From the NCBI GenBank assembly GCA_033297075.1, contig MU858046.1:186001-250000 (forward strand): a stretch of 64,000 bases of DNA, read 5' to 3'. Position 1 is the stretch's first letter; the number at the start of each line of letters is the position of its first letter. Positions 45,198-58,010 of this stretch are shown here, piece by piece. The translations under genes and the position numbers were made by a program. A model generated the notes under the pieces. It searched no databases. It saw only the letters and a list, made by a program, of their open reading frames with translations, and was not told the origin of the DNA. This DNA is from Rhypophila decipiens (taxonomy: Eukaryota > Ascomycota > Sordariomycetes > Sordariales > Naviculisporaceae).

Positions 45198-45965
45198 ATG
45201 AATCTCCAAGGTAAGACGCTGCTCTTGAACCCACCAGCGTCTGGTTTCAATCGCTTACATGAATTGAAACATCAAGACCTAAGCGACTTGGAGGACTTCG
45301 TTGCCTTCGAGGGTGGCGCCTCCACGGCGTATTCTTCGCCCGCCATGCCATCCGTGTTTGACCTGAGCAGCAGTGTTACCAGCAACATGGGCACTGTCTC
45401 TCCCCAGGATCTGCTGATCCAGGATCCGTTCATGTCAGCACCCAACTCCACCGCCCTCACGGCGTTGACTTCCCCTTCGATATATAACGAGTCGCCCGAC
45501 TTTGGCGACAGTTTTGATGTCTCTCCCAACTTCGGAAGCAGCGATTTTGATGGTGGTAATGACGCTTGGTTCCCGCTTTTCCCTCCGTCGAACCCTCAGC
45601 CGGAACTTCCCAAGGCCTCGCCTGTGGAGAAGTCGCCCGCTGAGAAATCTGATGATCTCGAGGTTGCGGAACGCTCCCCGGGCCATCAGCGGCGCAAGTC
45701 GGGCAGCTCTCCTCCTACTGGTCGTCATTCTTCTATCTCTGGTGTCAATGCGCGCCATCGCAACAAGCCTCTTCCTCCTATCGTGGTTGAGGACCCGAAC
45801 GACACTGTTGCCATGAAGCGTGCTCGCAACACCTTGGCCGCTCGCAAGTCCCGCGAGCGCAAGGCCCAGAAATTTGAGGAACTGGAGGAGAAGATCGACA
45901 AGCTCACCGCCGAGCGTGATTATTGGAGAAACATGGCTTTGACACTAGGAGCAAAAAAAGAGTGA
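45198..45965 (+). CDS. cpc-1: CPC1/GCN4 bZIP transcription activator
   Basis: This is the activator of the general amino-acid (cross-pathway) control response, binding TGACTCA sites upstream of biosynthetic genes. The first in-frame AUG (context CAAAATGA) gives 255 residues, close to known CpcA/CPC1 lengths. The C-terminal bZIP is clear: basic region with AMKRARNTLAARKSRERK and a short leucine-zipper-like coil ending ALTLGAKKE. Mid-protein acidic/aromatic motifs (SDLEDFVAFEGG, DAWFPLFPP) fit activation domains. A possible in-frame 66-nt intron at 45211-45276 starts 13 bases after the AUG. If spliced, the AUG form is 233 residues beginning MNLQDLSDLEDF. The upstream frame is also open and may be translated from non-AUG codons. 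Expression is expected to be controlled mainly at translation through uORF1 and uORF2. Confidence 0.93.
   Translation: MNLQGKTLLLNPPASGFNRLHELKHQDLSDLEDFVAFEGGASTAYSSPAMPSVFDLSSSVTSNMGTVSPQDLLIQDPFMSAPNSTALTALTSPSIYNESPDFGDSFDVSPNFGSSDFDGGNDAWFPLFPPSNPQPELPKASPVEKSPAEKSDDLEVAERSPGHQRRKSGSSPPTGRHSSISGVNARHRNKPLPPIVVEDPNDTVAMKRARNTLAARKSRERKAQKFEELEEKIDKLTAERDYWRNMALTLGAKKE
45211..45276 (+). other. Candidate in-frame 66-nt intron in CPC1
   Basis: It begins GTAAGA after CAAG, has a branch-like CGCTTACAT, and ends CATCAAG. The length is divisible by three and free of stops, so retention adds 22 residues. The AAG acceptor is less common than CAG or TAG, which lowers confidence compared with the TPR case. 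Confidence 0.45.
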
Positions 45966-46677
45966 CTCCGGGGCAATTCGGCTCTCTGGACGATTTATGA
46001 TCCCTCAATGCTTTCTGCCATTGAGGAGGGGATTTTCTATCCTTAAAATTAATTAGTTTTTCGTTTCGTTTCTGTTTCATCTTTTCTTTTCCTAGTTATT
46101 ATTCTGAGGGCTCGCCGACAGGTCTCGACCTCGGCTTTGGGATGGTTTTATCTTGGGTTGCGTCTCCGTGCGCACTGGATTTCCTAGGGAGCGACTATAA
46201 TTCTCGTCTTTTCCTCTTGAGAATCCGGATTTCTTATTGTGCTACTAGCTATCATATTTACGGCTTTCAATAAATTCAGCGTCAACTACCACTTGATTTG
46301 CTCCGTCTGTGTCGTGAGCGTATCTGATGCTCTCAGCCATAGCTCATGATGTTGATCCTATCGTATTCATGTCACGACACGAAGGCTTCAGGCCCAAACT
46401 CAATCGGTTTCACAGATACATGATTGTTCATTAACCAGTGCATCCCTCTTCAACCAACCATAGGGACAGCATAATCAACTCACGTACTAAGCTTTACATG
46501 TACGGTGGGAATCGTGGGATACTCTCGAAAAGCAATCCAAGAAGAACGAGGATCTTGTATCTGTAAATTCTACCAACGCACCCGAGGTAAGCACTGCTTG
46601 CTATCACTGATATTTTGTACCTCGGAGTTCCGACTATGGACAAGATCTACCCCGTAGGTTGGTTTCTCCCGTTCACA

Positions 46678-46736
<59 letters not shown>

Positions 46737-47689
46737 TAGTCTGCCTGTCTTGATTTATCCTGCTTCACACCCCCCAGTCAGTCATCTTGCTGGATTAGAA
46801 AACACACAAGAATTTCAGAAATGATGTTAGGGATATAAAGTATTGATTTTCCTTGGTGGAATAAGAAATCTCGACTGCCTATAACTTGTCGGCGACAACT
46901 CGACTGAAGAGTTAGAGAAACCGAAACTTGGATCCGTGTTTTGGTGGTGAATATCCCACTCTCCCTCTGTCTGTCTGTCTGTTTGTCTACGTTTTACCTC
47001 GGGTGAGTTTTTACTGTTTCCTTCTGAAGTTTCGTCCTTCTCGGTGTGTTTAACGCTTGGATGGAGTGCATGCGGTGTTAGTTCCTCGTCTTGTTGCCGG
47101 TTGCTTTTTTGTCGTTAAAGCAAGCATGTTGAAGAAACTTGGCGGTACTGTCTGATTCGGAGTTAGATCTCTGGCTTGTCCATCTGTCTGGCTCTTCTTT
47201 CCTAGGAGATGTATGGCGATACTTGATGCTGGATTTATTATGGGTTGGTAACCTCCGAGGTTGTACAGTACGGAACATATGGGCTCGACCTTGTTGGATA
47301 ACATGCCGAACATTGACTTGGTGATCACCATGCTACCCTTTCAGTCATTGCTTGATGCTTCCGGAGAAAGATATCACGATAGAACTGGACGTACCTACTG
47401 TATCTACCAGTAAGTAAGAAGTAAGGTTAATTCCAGCATATCCCACGTGCCTGCCTTGATACTTGTCAGGCCATGGCCTGTATCCGTCCCACAACGTGAG
47501 GAGGTGGATACATCCAGCCAAAAGAATCCACAAGCCTCAATACCCACCAGGGCACACAACCACGGTCTTTTCCTACACATAGAGTCCAAGATAGGTCCAC
47601 CACCGTAAGAGTTTTTCTCGGTAATAAGCCTATTATTAAATAAACATTCACATGAATCATGTCAAGCAGTAACCAAGTAGCCCACAAAT
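45966..47689. other. Intergenic, CPC1 3' flank to tRNA-Leu
   Basis: T-rich DNA just after the CPC1 stop, with AATAAA-like sequence near 46270, is probably the CPC1 3' untranslated region. A long TGTC microsatellite lies at 46678-46734, with a shorter CTGT run near 46970. No coding frame is supported. Confidence 0.6.
46678..46734. repeat. (TGTC)14 microsatellite
   Basis: About 57 bp of uninterrupted tetranucleotide TGTC, followed by a diverged TATTAGTCTGCCTGTC tail. A similar but short CTGT run occurs about 240 bp downstream. It is not in a supported gene. Confidence 0.9.
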
Positions 47690-47831
47690 GGCTGGGTGGC
47701 CGAGCGGTCTAAGGCGGTAGACTCAAGAAGATACGGAATATATTATATTCCTTCTCCTTCTTCCTGGTATTCATAGTGCCTGGTGATTTCTACTCTCGAA
47801 AGAGGCGCGCGTTCGAATCGCGCCCCAGTCA
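47690..47831 (+). tRNA. tRNA-Leu (CAA) with 60-nt intron
   Basis: Acceptor arms GGCTGGG and CCCAGTC pair fully with one G-U, and the discriminator is A. The A box TGGCCGAGCGGT and B box GCGTTCGAATCGC are both present. The anticodon stem GTAGA/TCTAC frames loop C-T-CAA-G, giving anticodon CAA. A 60-nt intron (47728-47787) interrupts the gene after base 37, the standard site. The long variable arm expected of a class II tRNA-Leu follows. It decodes UUG. The intron is long for a tRNA but sits where eukaryotic tRNA-Leu(CAA) genes usually carry one. Confidence 0.93.
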
Positions 47832-49485
47832 TTTCTATCCTTTTTGCCTTCTTCTGGCTGGCTGGCCCTTTGCTATTTGATATCTTGGTGTTTTACTTTT
47901 TTTTCTTTCTCGTCATTTTCTCACCAAGGTTTAGTTAGTATTTAGACCTCTCTCATTTCTCTCCGGGTGCAACGGAAAGGTCGCTCATGGAATAGGTACA
48001 TACAGTCTAGTAATAGCCCTTACCTATATACCTACTTACATGTGGGTTCTTGATGCCCACAAGATCTATCTCTTTGTCTCCTCCCTAAAACTCTTACTCA
48101 TGTTTCGGCGGCTTGAAATCTATTTCTCTCTCTCTATACCTATTGCCACTAGATCCTAGAGAACCGGCTTCATTCTGGTCTGCTCAACTTCCAAGACCAT
48201 GACAAACAAAAAAGAAACAATGTGTTCTAAACGGTCTGGACAGAGAGACATTGTCAAGCAAACAACAACAACAATATTCGAGAGTCTATCGGGGCTTCGT
48301 CGCTAATTTTCATTCGCCGAGAACAATACCCGGCGTCTTGGTGTTGTCATTCATGTCCATAGCACAAGCCCCTTTTTTCATTCATTTCCTTCTTCTTTGC
48401 GGAATATTGTCAGGCTGTTTGGTTGGCTGGTATTAAGGGTTCCATACCTCTTTGGGATGTTATCTACACAAGCTTAGAAGAACTAGCTGGTTGTTTGGGA
48501 CGAGGTCATACACTAACACCACGTGTATACATACACCATGTAGGACATAATCATCACCCAGTCGAATCAACAGCTCAGTCAATCCATAAACATCACTTGT
48601 TTCTCTAATCATGAATCTGCGTTTCTTCCCAGCTCCAGTCGATCGATGAAGGAACAGTTGTGACAGTTGGTGGTGTGGGTCCATTTCCATTCCATTTGTA
48701 ATGTGGTTCCATGCCTGGTCCTCCTCAAACACAACTGATCTGCACCTGCCTACTATGTGGTGGTGGATGGAGAGACAGAAATCCCCTTAACTATCTATTT
48801 CTCCCTCTGACAAGCCACACAACCTCGCGTCAGTCGCCCAACCCCATTGATCGTATAAACTACCAACCATCCGTCCATTCAAACCGTTATCCACAAACAT
48901 ACATGACGTAAAACAGCGAAGGTCCTGTACCTGTCCAACTTATAAGTACCCATCAATCGCGTAGCATCGCATACCAAGCCCATCATCCATTGCCATCCAT
49001 CCATCCCTATCAGATTCCATCCATCATGTCATGCGTGGTGCAGAAACCATGCCATGCAGTATTCTAGCGAAAAAGCCGAGCAACGCTCAAGCTAGCCCCG
49101 AGAAAAAAAAAAAGAAAAGTGGACCATAGAAAGAGAGGGAGGAAAAAGTGTATCATACAATATACAAGGTCTCGAGAGTTTTGTGTGTGTATAAGCAAAG
49201 CCCTTCCGGAATCATGAAATGTGCTGTGCTTATACGCATTCAGCTTTTGGGAAAGAAAAATATGCCTTAATCGTTAATAATGATAAAGTAGAAAAGTGTA
49301 GAGGAAGAGAGAGAAAAAATGACATAATTAGTGACAAAGGAATCCTTGGTGTGTTTGTTTCGGGGTCTTGTTGCCGTCTGATACACAATGTGGTAATGGT
49401 AGGGTTGGTCGAATTAGGCGGGTAATCGTTAGGTATCGTGTGTCTAGTCTACTACAATGTGTTTTTCTTTCGTGATTATCTCGCC
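47832..49485. other. Intergenic, tRNA-Leu to unknown minus-strand gene
   Basis: The T-rich stretch after the tRNA is its terminator region. The right part should be the 3' untranslated region of the minus-strand gene ending at 49486. No coding frame is supported. Confidence 0.6.
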
Positions 49486-52400
49486 TTAGCTGACCGTCAT
49501 CATCTGCATTCGGGGCGAGTCGACCGATGTCTTTTTGCTCAGCACTGAGTTGGTGCTGTGGCTCTTCGGAAGCCGTCGTGGGGGGCTTGTGGCAGGGTCG
49601 GAGAAGACTCTTGTGAAGGCAGGACTCCCGTCAAGGTTGTTGTTGGGGCGGTGTCGCTCACGCCTGGGAGTTCTGGCAGGACTCTGTGTCAGGAGCTCTG
49701 CGCGGCGGACGGCATCTGCCAGTTGGTCTCGCAGGTGGCCCGCTCGTTTGACCAACTCCTGCAAGCTGTTGGTGTCGAAAAAGAGCTTGGAATTGGAGGG
49801 CTTATTAGGCGCAGGGCTTCTGACAGGATCAGAAATAGAACGTTGCTGCTGCATTGCTTCAATCACCGTAGCAAGCATCGCCGAGCTTTTGTTGGGGTTT
49901 CTTGGTGATTCCGGCGTGTGCGGGCGCGTGTTTCGCGTACTGCTGCTCTCCTCGGGTATTGGCCAGTTGTTGCCAAAGATGTCGTCGTCTGGCGAGAAAA
50001 CGGATCGGCGACGGACCACCTGGCGCTCCTTTACCACTGTCGTTCTGGACATCTCGCGGAGTTCGCGCTCTGGGGTTCCGAATGGACTGTCCAGGTCGAG
50101 AATAGAACTGTCGAAGCCCTCGTCCAGGAACCGGTCATCCATCTTGGACCGGTCAAGCTCCTCCGAGTGTCGAGCGCTTTGAGCTTCGTCGTCGCTGTCT
50201 TCATCCGGGGCCGCAAGGGCTATGATATTCTCAGCCTCAAGCCACTTTGGAGCGAGACTGCCCATTAGGATATCAAGCTCTTTGCCGTGGCGGCATAATC
50301 GCTTGAGATCGTTGACGAGTAGCGACAGCTCTCGGATCTGTCCCGAATGTGCCCTGACAGTAGGCTGCGTTGCCTGGATCGATGCCGGCACAACCATGGA
50401 GAAGCTGGTGGCAGAATCCTTTCCTCCTCCCGATAGATCGGGGACACCTTCCTCGAACTCGAAATCATCGTCCCAATCTTCGCTGGCCGTCTTGGTTCCT
50501 AAACCCCATGTTCCAAACTTGGGAGCAGGTTTGGAATTGTCCGACGGGTCTACAGCAAGCGGAACACTCTGACTCCGAATGTGGGCGGCACTCGGTCCTT
50601 TCCTGGTCACCGACCGTCCGACTCTCAAATCAAGCTCGTGCTTTCCATGCACAGTCTTGGGTCGAGCCGAGACACCATCATTGTCGAGTTTATCGAGCGC
50701 AGAGGGCTCGACCCAGTCGAAGATGTTGCTTCGTGGCCGGTCTTCCATTGCATCTCGTCGCAGATCGGCTGCCGCGTTTCCATTCAGACGAAGAAAGGCG
50801 TGTCGGAATGTTGGGCTGACACGCCTAGAGTTGGTGGAGCTCGAGGGTGGTGAAAGGTGGTTGCTCAGCGTGTTCTCGTCATCGCGCGCCCAATCATCAT
50901 CGTCATCTTCATCCAATGACATGCGGCTCGCGTCACGATTGGCTAGCTGTAGATCCGATGAGCTCTCAAAACTGAACCTCTCGCCATTTCCCTCACGCTG
51001 TGTAAACTCGACAGGCTCGCCAAGGCGCGAAGGGCGGATAGGTGTCGGTGCGCTCTCATCTTCCTCCATGATTTTGGTATCTCCATCCCAAGGTTGTCCT
51101 AATATTTCTTGGATCGACAAGCGCTTGGTCTTGGTGTTGTTGCCAGCTGTGCTCGGCGGGGACTCATCGAACATGGATTCTATAGGCGTTTCGACCGTTC
51201 GCAGCCTGCTCGAAGACGCAACGGTGCGGAACGAGTCAAACATGCCATCGCTCTTAAAATCAGTGTCTTCATCGTCCCCGGAAATGCCATCTCTTCCTTC
51301 AAAATCCGAGCTGCCTAAGGTAGACGTGTGCTCTCCCGAGCCGCCGCGGCTTCGTGGTAGACCTGCGAGGGTCAATGAGCCCGCCATGTAATTAATTGGG
51401 CTGTGGAAGTGCTGTCTCGTAGGGGTGGTGGACGATGGACTAGACTGGCCCAATCGCGCGACGTCGATGTTGAAACTAGACAGGCGGGAAATTGGGGGCA
51501 GCGGAGACGACGTATTTCTCTTGCGCCCCGGGTGGTAAGCTGTCGTTGGTGGGCTTGTTTCAGGTTCCGTGGTTCGAAGCTGCTGCGTTTGATGCGGCAG
51601 CTGTTGCCCGGAAGCTAGGGTATGCGCTGGCTCGACCGGATGAAAGATTTCGTCCAAAGTCGGTTTCGCTTCAGAATGCGTCTGCGTCGGGCTCGACGTA
51701 GCATTGACTGCTGCTGCCGCTGCCGCTGCCGCAGGGCGGCCGTTCCCGCTCTTGGCGTCGACCGTGCTCCGTCTCGCTCGCCGCATGCTCCCCGTTTTTG
51801 ACATCCAGCTTGTCGGCGAGCTGAAATGCATCGACATGGATTTTCGCGCCTTTTTCGATGGCGTCGATTCGGCTGAGTCTGACGAATTGCTTGCGTCTTG
51901 GGAAGCTTTGCGACTTCCTGGCACAATCTGCGGTGCCGGTGCCAGCGCCGGGATCATTGGTGACGCAACGTCTTCTGGCACCATCGTTGGGGAACCTGTA
52001 ATCCAAGCCGCCTTGGTCAGGTAGGGCCGAGATGCACTGCTAATGTGCACCGACACTCTCCGCTGGGGTAACGGAGAATTGCTGTTACCAGGGCTACTTT
52101 CGCTTGTACGCCCAGAAATTCCTCGACTTAGGAATGGTTTGGCAACCCGCGTGTTGAAATACGACGTCCACTTTCCAGGATTCCGCGCTGCCTCTGCCAC
52201 CACATCTACCTGTGGTAACATTAACGGCTCGATCGGCCTCAGTGGTCGTTCTATCGGGTACCCTTCCTCGGGCAGAGGAGGCGTCGAGAAGCCCTGCGTC
52301 TGAAATTGCTGAAGCGTCGCGGACCGTTGGTGGCTCGTAGCGGGCCGTCGGAGCAGTGGCATCTGTGATTTCGGGGGCCGTCCCGTCTGGGCATCCGGCG

Positions 52401-53297
52401 TGCCGTGATGGTGTGAAGGTGTTCTTTTGACCAGCTTGTTAGGCGCGGTATGTGACACTGGGGTTTTTTGTCCCAGGATCGGAACACCAGAACCATTGGA
52501 AAACGTCAGTGACGGTGAATCTGGTGGAGCCATGCTAGATCTCGGGCTTCCATGTTGCGAGATTGGTCGGATAGATAGCCGCCTTATCCACGAGTCCCTC
52601 GACGAGCCCGAGTCTCGCTGCGAGGATTCTGCGACGGGTTTCGAGGTAACGTCGCTCGGGCGAATGAACGAGTGCCGCCGGCCAGTGCCCTTCGAAGGTG
52701 CGACCTGAACGCTCAAAGGCCGTTGTGTAGCCGTCGCATGCGAAGGATGTGACGTGGGAGATCCAGGGGCTATGTCACCAAACTGGCGAAAGGAACCAAA
52801 GCTAAAGTCGTCCTGTGGTGACGCGCTCGAAGACGCTGCAGCACTTGTGCCGGGCCGCACCCGCAAACCGTCGTACCCGGGAACAAATCTCCTCTTGCTC
52901 GTGCTCGGTCTGGGCGGATCGGAGTCTGGTGGTTGGCCGAAGACCAGGCCTGCAGCCGCAGCCGCGACGACGGTGCCGGTTCCCACGAGCTGTAACCCGG
53001 GAGCGTTAGCATCAAAAGAGACGAGGGAGTACAGCATCAGCATCAAGCCTGATCTATAGCGTCGACCATGGGCATAGAAATCCAAATCCCTCCGCCACAA
53101 GTATATTTGGATCCTTCTTTTTGCTCTTGTTGCTTGGACGTCTTCCCAAATGGCATCATTGCATGCACCGCAAAGAGAGAACCGTCCCCATCGGATGTGC
53201 TTATGCGCCAAAGTTCAAACGTGGCTGGGGGAGGCGATATGGAGAAAGGGGCGTTGCTGATTTCGACGGACAGACTTACACTCGGCACGGCCTGCAT
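49486..53297 (-). CDS. Large Ser/Pro-rich protein of unknown function
   Basis: I do not recognise the family. The model is exon 1 53297-53280 (MQAVPS), a 290-nt intron with donor GTAAGT, branch GCTAAC and acceptor TTACAG, then exon 2 52989-49486, giving 1173 residues. Splicing creates an N terminus with a hydrophobic stretch (LVGTGTVVAAAAAGLVFG) that may be a membrane anchor. Most of the protein is low-complexity Ser/Pro/Arg with many potential SP/TP and RRxS phosphorylation sites. Three parts look ordered: an acidic motif SEDWDDDFEFEEG near residue 840, a helical stretch near 885-920 (RELSLLVNDLKRLCRHGKEL), and a C-terminal helix near 1070-1115 (SLQELVKRAGHLRDQLADAV). The pattern suggests a cytoskeletal, polarity or cell-cycle scaffold, but that is a guess. 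Without the intron, the same frame would begin with an unrelated stretch at 53211, which I reject. Confidence 0.82.
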
Positions 53298-56200
53298 CCT
53301 GGCAAGGGATGGTTATGTCGACGACAAGCGGCGGCCGCGAAAGGAGAGAGGGACGAGAGGGAATCCGGAGCTCGCTCGATTCGTGGTTTGCATCGTCAGG
53401 ACATTACGGAACAATCCTGTGTCTTGTGGGCAAATTGGGCTGAGGAATGCTGGCCACCCCAAGCACGCCCTGCTCCGAGACTCGAAGCGCACCTCGACGC
53501 TGTCCAGTGACGGGGACACTAGGCGTGTTTCCTCCCTCTACGCAGTAGGCTCTTGGGGCGCTATGTTGTTGTTATTTCGCGGTAAAGCGTACGTTACGGG
53601 CTGTCCGAGACAGGACCGATCGCGTTTCTGTCTGCTCGATTAAGGAGAGACAGGTCTCGCTCGAGGGGGGGTTCACTGGCGGTATGGAAAACGAAGAGGG
53701 AGAGGATCGAAGGTGAGAATAGGGGGAACCAATTCTCCAATGGCTTGTCGACAAAAAGATGGCAAGAAGAGAAAAAAGACCCAACAACCAAAACCCAAGA
53801 AAAGAAAGACAACAAAGCTTTGGAGGTCCCAAAAGCTGAGAAAGTCCAAGCAAGCAGTGCAAGGAACTCGCAGGAAATGGCGGCGGGACCAACGACGACT
53901 TTTGTTGCAGACAGGCGACGCGGGTGCGTGCGATTTTTCGTTACTCTGACGGTGGGCCAAGGCGGATTGGCTGCGTGGGTAATGCTGGATGAGATTGGAT
54001 TGCTCCAGATACAGACAGGGGGACTCTTGCCAGGCTCTTACCAGGACGGACAGGGGAGCTGTCAAGGAAGCGACAAGGCCTGTATTCAATACAGAACTGC
54101 AAATACCAAACGTGGGAGAGTGCAAGTCGCCTTTGCTAATAAAATTGACGGCAATGCGTTACTGCCAAAATGTAACCAGGCCCCAAAAATACCTGCGAGT
54201 CGTTAGGGGCAAGCGACAAGGGAACTTGCTGTCCAGGCAGATGCAACGACTGTTTTCTTGTCTTTGCAGTGAGGTTCAACTGTCATCGAGCAATATCATA
54301 TGGACGGCGGAATACCCGTATCAGTGAGGGAGATGGGAAAAACAACACAAACAAACAACAAAACCCCAGATACTTCATGAATTAGCCTAGAACCACAACG
54401 GCACTGCTGGGATAGGTATTGGCAAGTTTGCTCCGTCGGTTTGCGGGCGTTTCCCGTGGCTCATGTTGCTCGTCTGGCTGTCTCCCGTTGCCTTCTCCAG
54501 TTTGCTTGGAGCGTGCTTCCACCGCACTTGTCGCTTCTGGGCTACTCTCGATTCCTGTTTCTGGGGCTCCTAGATTCTAGGGGCGCGGCTTCCAGGTTAC
54601 AGGTTACAGTGCAAGGGGGGTTCAGCCCGGGACTGCAATAACTATGGAGCACGCTAGGATTGGCCTTTTGATTGTCGCTTGGATAAGGCCCGTCTTTGGG
54701 GGGCACTCAGCGACTCAGAGAGAGACCTGCTTGACGCTAGTGAGCGCACGGAAGATCGCCCTTCAGGTACTGACAACTGTACTCCGTCTGGTATCAAACC
54801 CGCCAGTGACAACTGTGACAGCACGAATCCGTTCTGACATTTGCATGCGTTTTGTTGGCAGCAGGTGCTTTGGTGGTTCCATAACCCATCTGAGCCAGAG
54901 TCTGCCAGACGTCCCATAATTTCTCGCTCTGTTTGAAACCAATCTTTCCTCGTTGGCAGCGTTGTTATTCGACGAAACAAGTCAACAAAGGCCCTAGCTA
55001 AGATCGGATAGTAATTACCGATGTCAAGAATGATGAAGTAACCCGTAAGCAGCCTCAAACAGCAGAAATATGCCTTCAAAAAGAAAGGGGAGAGAAAGAT
55101 TTTAATACAGGACAGAATAAACAGAAAAGAAGATGGTAAGACCTGTCATGAAATAAGAATTTAAAACGCAAGACGTAAAACCGTTGCCGCTTGTTTTGTC
55201 TTGACGCTATTTCAGCGATATTCGTTCCTGTGCTTCCACTGTTTTTCCATACAAATGCCGCTATCCGGGAAACCATGTCAACACAAGCGCCTCTCCATCC
55301 CTTCCCTTGCAACAAAAAGTGACGATGTCTTGCTTCCTGTGATCAGCCAAAACAGGCGTCAAGAACACGTTTTTGTCTTTTCTTTTTTTCCCTTTTCCTG
55401 GGGGCAGGCAAGATAGGGAATAGTGGGTGCCGACTGGGCAACCTAACTGGGCCGCTGTTTTCCAATCTATCGCGCCTTCTCTGCCATGGAATCTCATCAG
55501 TCATCCTGGACCTGGAGGAAGTCTCAGCTCTAATCTTGCTGTGTGGCAGGCGAGGCTCTTTCCCCATCAGGAACCTTTGCGACTTTTAACCTCAATACCT
55601 CATAGCAACGGAAGGATCGATCAGATCTCTTACGGTGCTAGCGCGTGTGGGATCGGGCGATGGCCTATCATTTTCCTTGCGTCAAATCAACCCCCTCGGC
55701 CTCTGTAAGGCCAGAAAAATAAAAGCAGGGACAGAGAATGAAACAACACGAATTCGAGATCACGCCTGACGCCTCCAACCACAGAACACACCCCAAGACG
55801 GGAGTCTTCCTAATCCACCTGCATTGACCGAATGAATTGACCACCAACGCCAACTATTTCTCCCTCTCCGGCCCTGATTTCTGGGAACGACCCCGGGCAC
55901 CACTGCAACCCTTCGCCTGCCGGCTCGGCCAATGGAACCCCGAGTGTGTTGCGAATTCGTGCCTGTATCGTCTGCGAGTGAGTGGTATTTCACCGCGTGT
56001 CGGGCAGATGCACTGGTATTCCGGCTGCCCGTGGATTTTCTCCGAAGCTGCGGGCATGCTACCCGACTCGGTAGTGGTAAGGCAAGGGAGGGAAAGTTGT
56101 CCGTATTTGTCGGTAGCGGGACGAAGAACTCACTGACGATCAGGGCTTCTCTACGAGCATCTTTTTGCTGTCTACGCCTCTCCATAAAAGCGAGATATGC

Positions 56201-57979
56201 AGGTTTGAGAAATGAAAGCTGCGGCACCTTCACCTGCAGTACATCACAATAATTCCCAGCCCCGACGCTGTGGTTCGCCGAGCTACCGTACACCGGAATT
56301 ATGTTCACCTTCTCTCCTTGTCAAAAACACAACATCTTATTTCCTTTCTTCTTTTGCAGTTATTAACATCAGATCTTGGTATGACGTGAGGTGAGCAACT
56401 CTCTATTCCTCATCCCACCCTAGATGTCCAGTGTTAAGCTTGGTAATAGTCTACTGTCCTTTTATACGGATAACCGAACCTCGCCCGGCCAACAAGTCAA
56501 CATCACCCATTCTTGCGCTTCAATGAAACGAAACGCCGGGACAATTCAAGACACGGGCGGAGAAGGCTCTCTTGTGCCCCTCGAAGGAAGCATCTCCGAC
56601 AGCTTACCGGTACCTCACGGGGCGTACTGTGCAGATTCAGAACTGACATCTACCAAGTCGGTGGATGAAACTCGGATTACGAAGATCTCTCATCACGCTT
56701 CTATTATACCTCTGGGGATGTATAACACCTGCAACCACACACGGGGCAGATATTGCATGCGTCCCGGCAAAGACAAGATTCTGTTTTCTTTCGGTTAGTT
56801 GAGTCAAAGCCCTCTGTGATAAATCCAGGTGCAACTCCGGTGTGCGATTCTACCCCCCTTGTTGGACGGCCGATGGTAAAAAGTTTACTGCCCTGATGCC
56901 TGCTCACCTTTCGATTATCCAAAGTCCAAACTGTCGACTTCGCTCCTCTTCTCCACTATTTTATTCACTCTTGTGGCGTAGGCTTATAGGGGGGAACAAG
57001 AGGAAAGTCCCAAATGCTGCTGCTTTCATGTTTTTTATTTCGTATTTACCGAGTATTGCTGGAAAGAATTTCTGGTCGCTGGAAGAGTGGTCTCTCACTT
57101 GTGCGAGTGCACTCCAATCGACTTCTCACACCGGTTACCTCGTCTCTTATTTTCTCAAGTCCGAGTCCAGAATACCAAGACAATAACAAGTGTTATTGTC
57201 GTTGTTGTTGACACTTGACATGTTGTCAATCGATATCCTTGAATCTTTGATGGGACCCGGCCGGGCCGGCTGGTGGGCTGGCCTCATCAGACCCGGCCAC
57301 CGATCCTCATCCATGTGATTCAACGACTTGACTGGCCAACTGAGCCTCATTGTTGGCCAAGGTCTGAAACGCGTCAACAAGAGCCCAACAAGGAAAGAAA
57401 CATAAATATTGATGTGTTGGATATATCGTGGCAGACCGTCAAAAAGTCGGGGGTCTATAAAACGGGCCTGGTTTAATATCGGACAGGTTACACACACCCA
57501 ATGGGGCCTTGTTGGAACTGTCAGTTGGTTTTCGAGATTACCGGGGGCTTTCGCTACTTGTCATGCCATGCCATGACCGCTGGTGAGAACGATCAGTTGG
57601 TTGACAAGCTCCAAGCTTGTTTTTTTCTTCCTCACAGCTTTCAACTTGTGTAATTCAGTACGGGCGTTCTATGGTTGCCCTGCTTGCTTCTGTACGAAGC
57701 AAGCCTCACCAAGGCAAAGGCGGGAAGGGTAAGGGCATTATCAGTTATGTTGTGTGTCATTGAGTGCCTGCTGCAGTCAGTATATTGTCAGTCACTGCAG
57801 TCAGTTTTTTTATATTAAATCGTCCAACTCGAGCTGGATAAAAAGTGCAAGCTATCGATGCAGCTAGGAAAGGCAGATCCTGCTTCCGTCTGTCTGCACG
57901 GGTATGTCCCCCTGATCTGGCGGAATATTCTACGTTTATAAATTGATTAGGCAGTTGGTTGCTGCTGTTGCTAGTTGAC

Positions 57980-58010
57980 ATATTGTACGTACGAACTGTA
58001 CATACAATAT
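57980..58010. repeat. Near-perfect 13-bp inverted repeat
   Basis: ATATTGTACGTAC at 57980-57992 faces GTACATACAATAT at 57998-58010 with one mismatch and a five-base loop. It could form a hairpin in RNA or be a dimer binding site. No gene lies close by. Confidence 0.7.

Noticed and set aside
46678..46824. Open frame through the TGTC microsatellite
   Set aside because: The frame exists only because the tetranucleotide repeat lacks stops and would encode a CLSV repeat. There is no other support.
53043..53211. Upstream in-frame part of the long Ser/Pro-rich open frame, starting at 53211
   Set aside because: It lies inside a predicted intron with good donor, branch and acceptor sites. The spliced start at 53297 is better supported.
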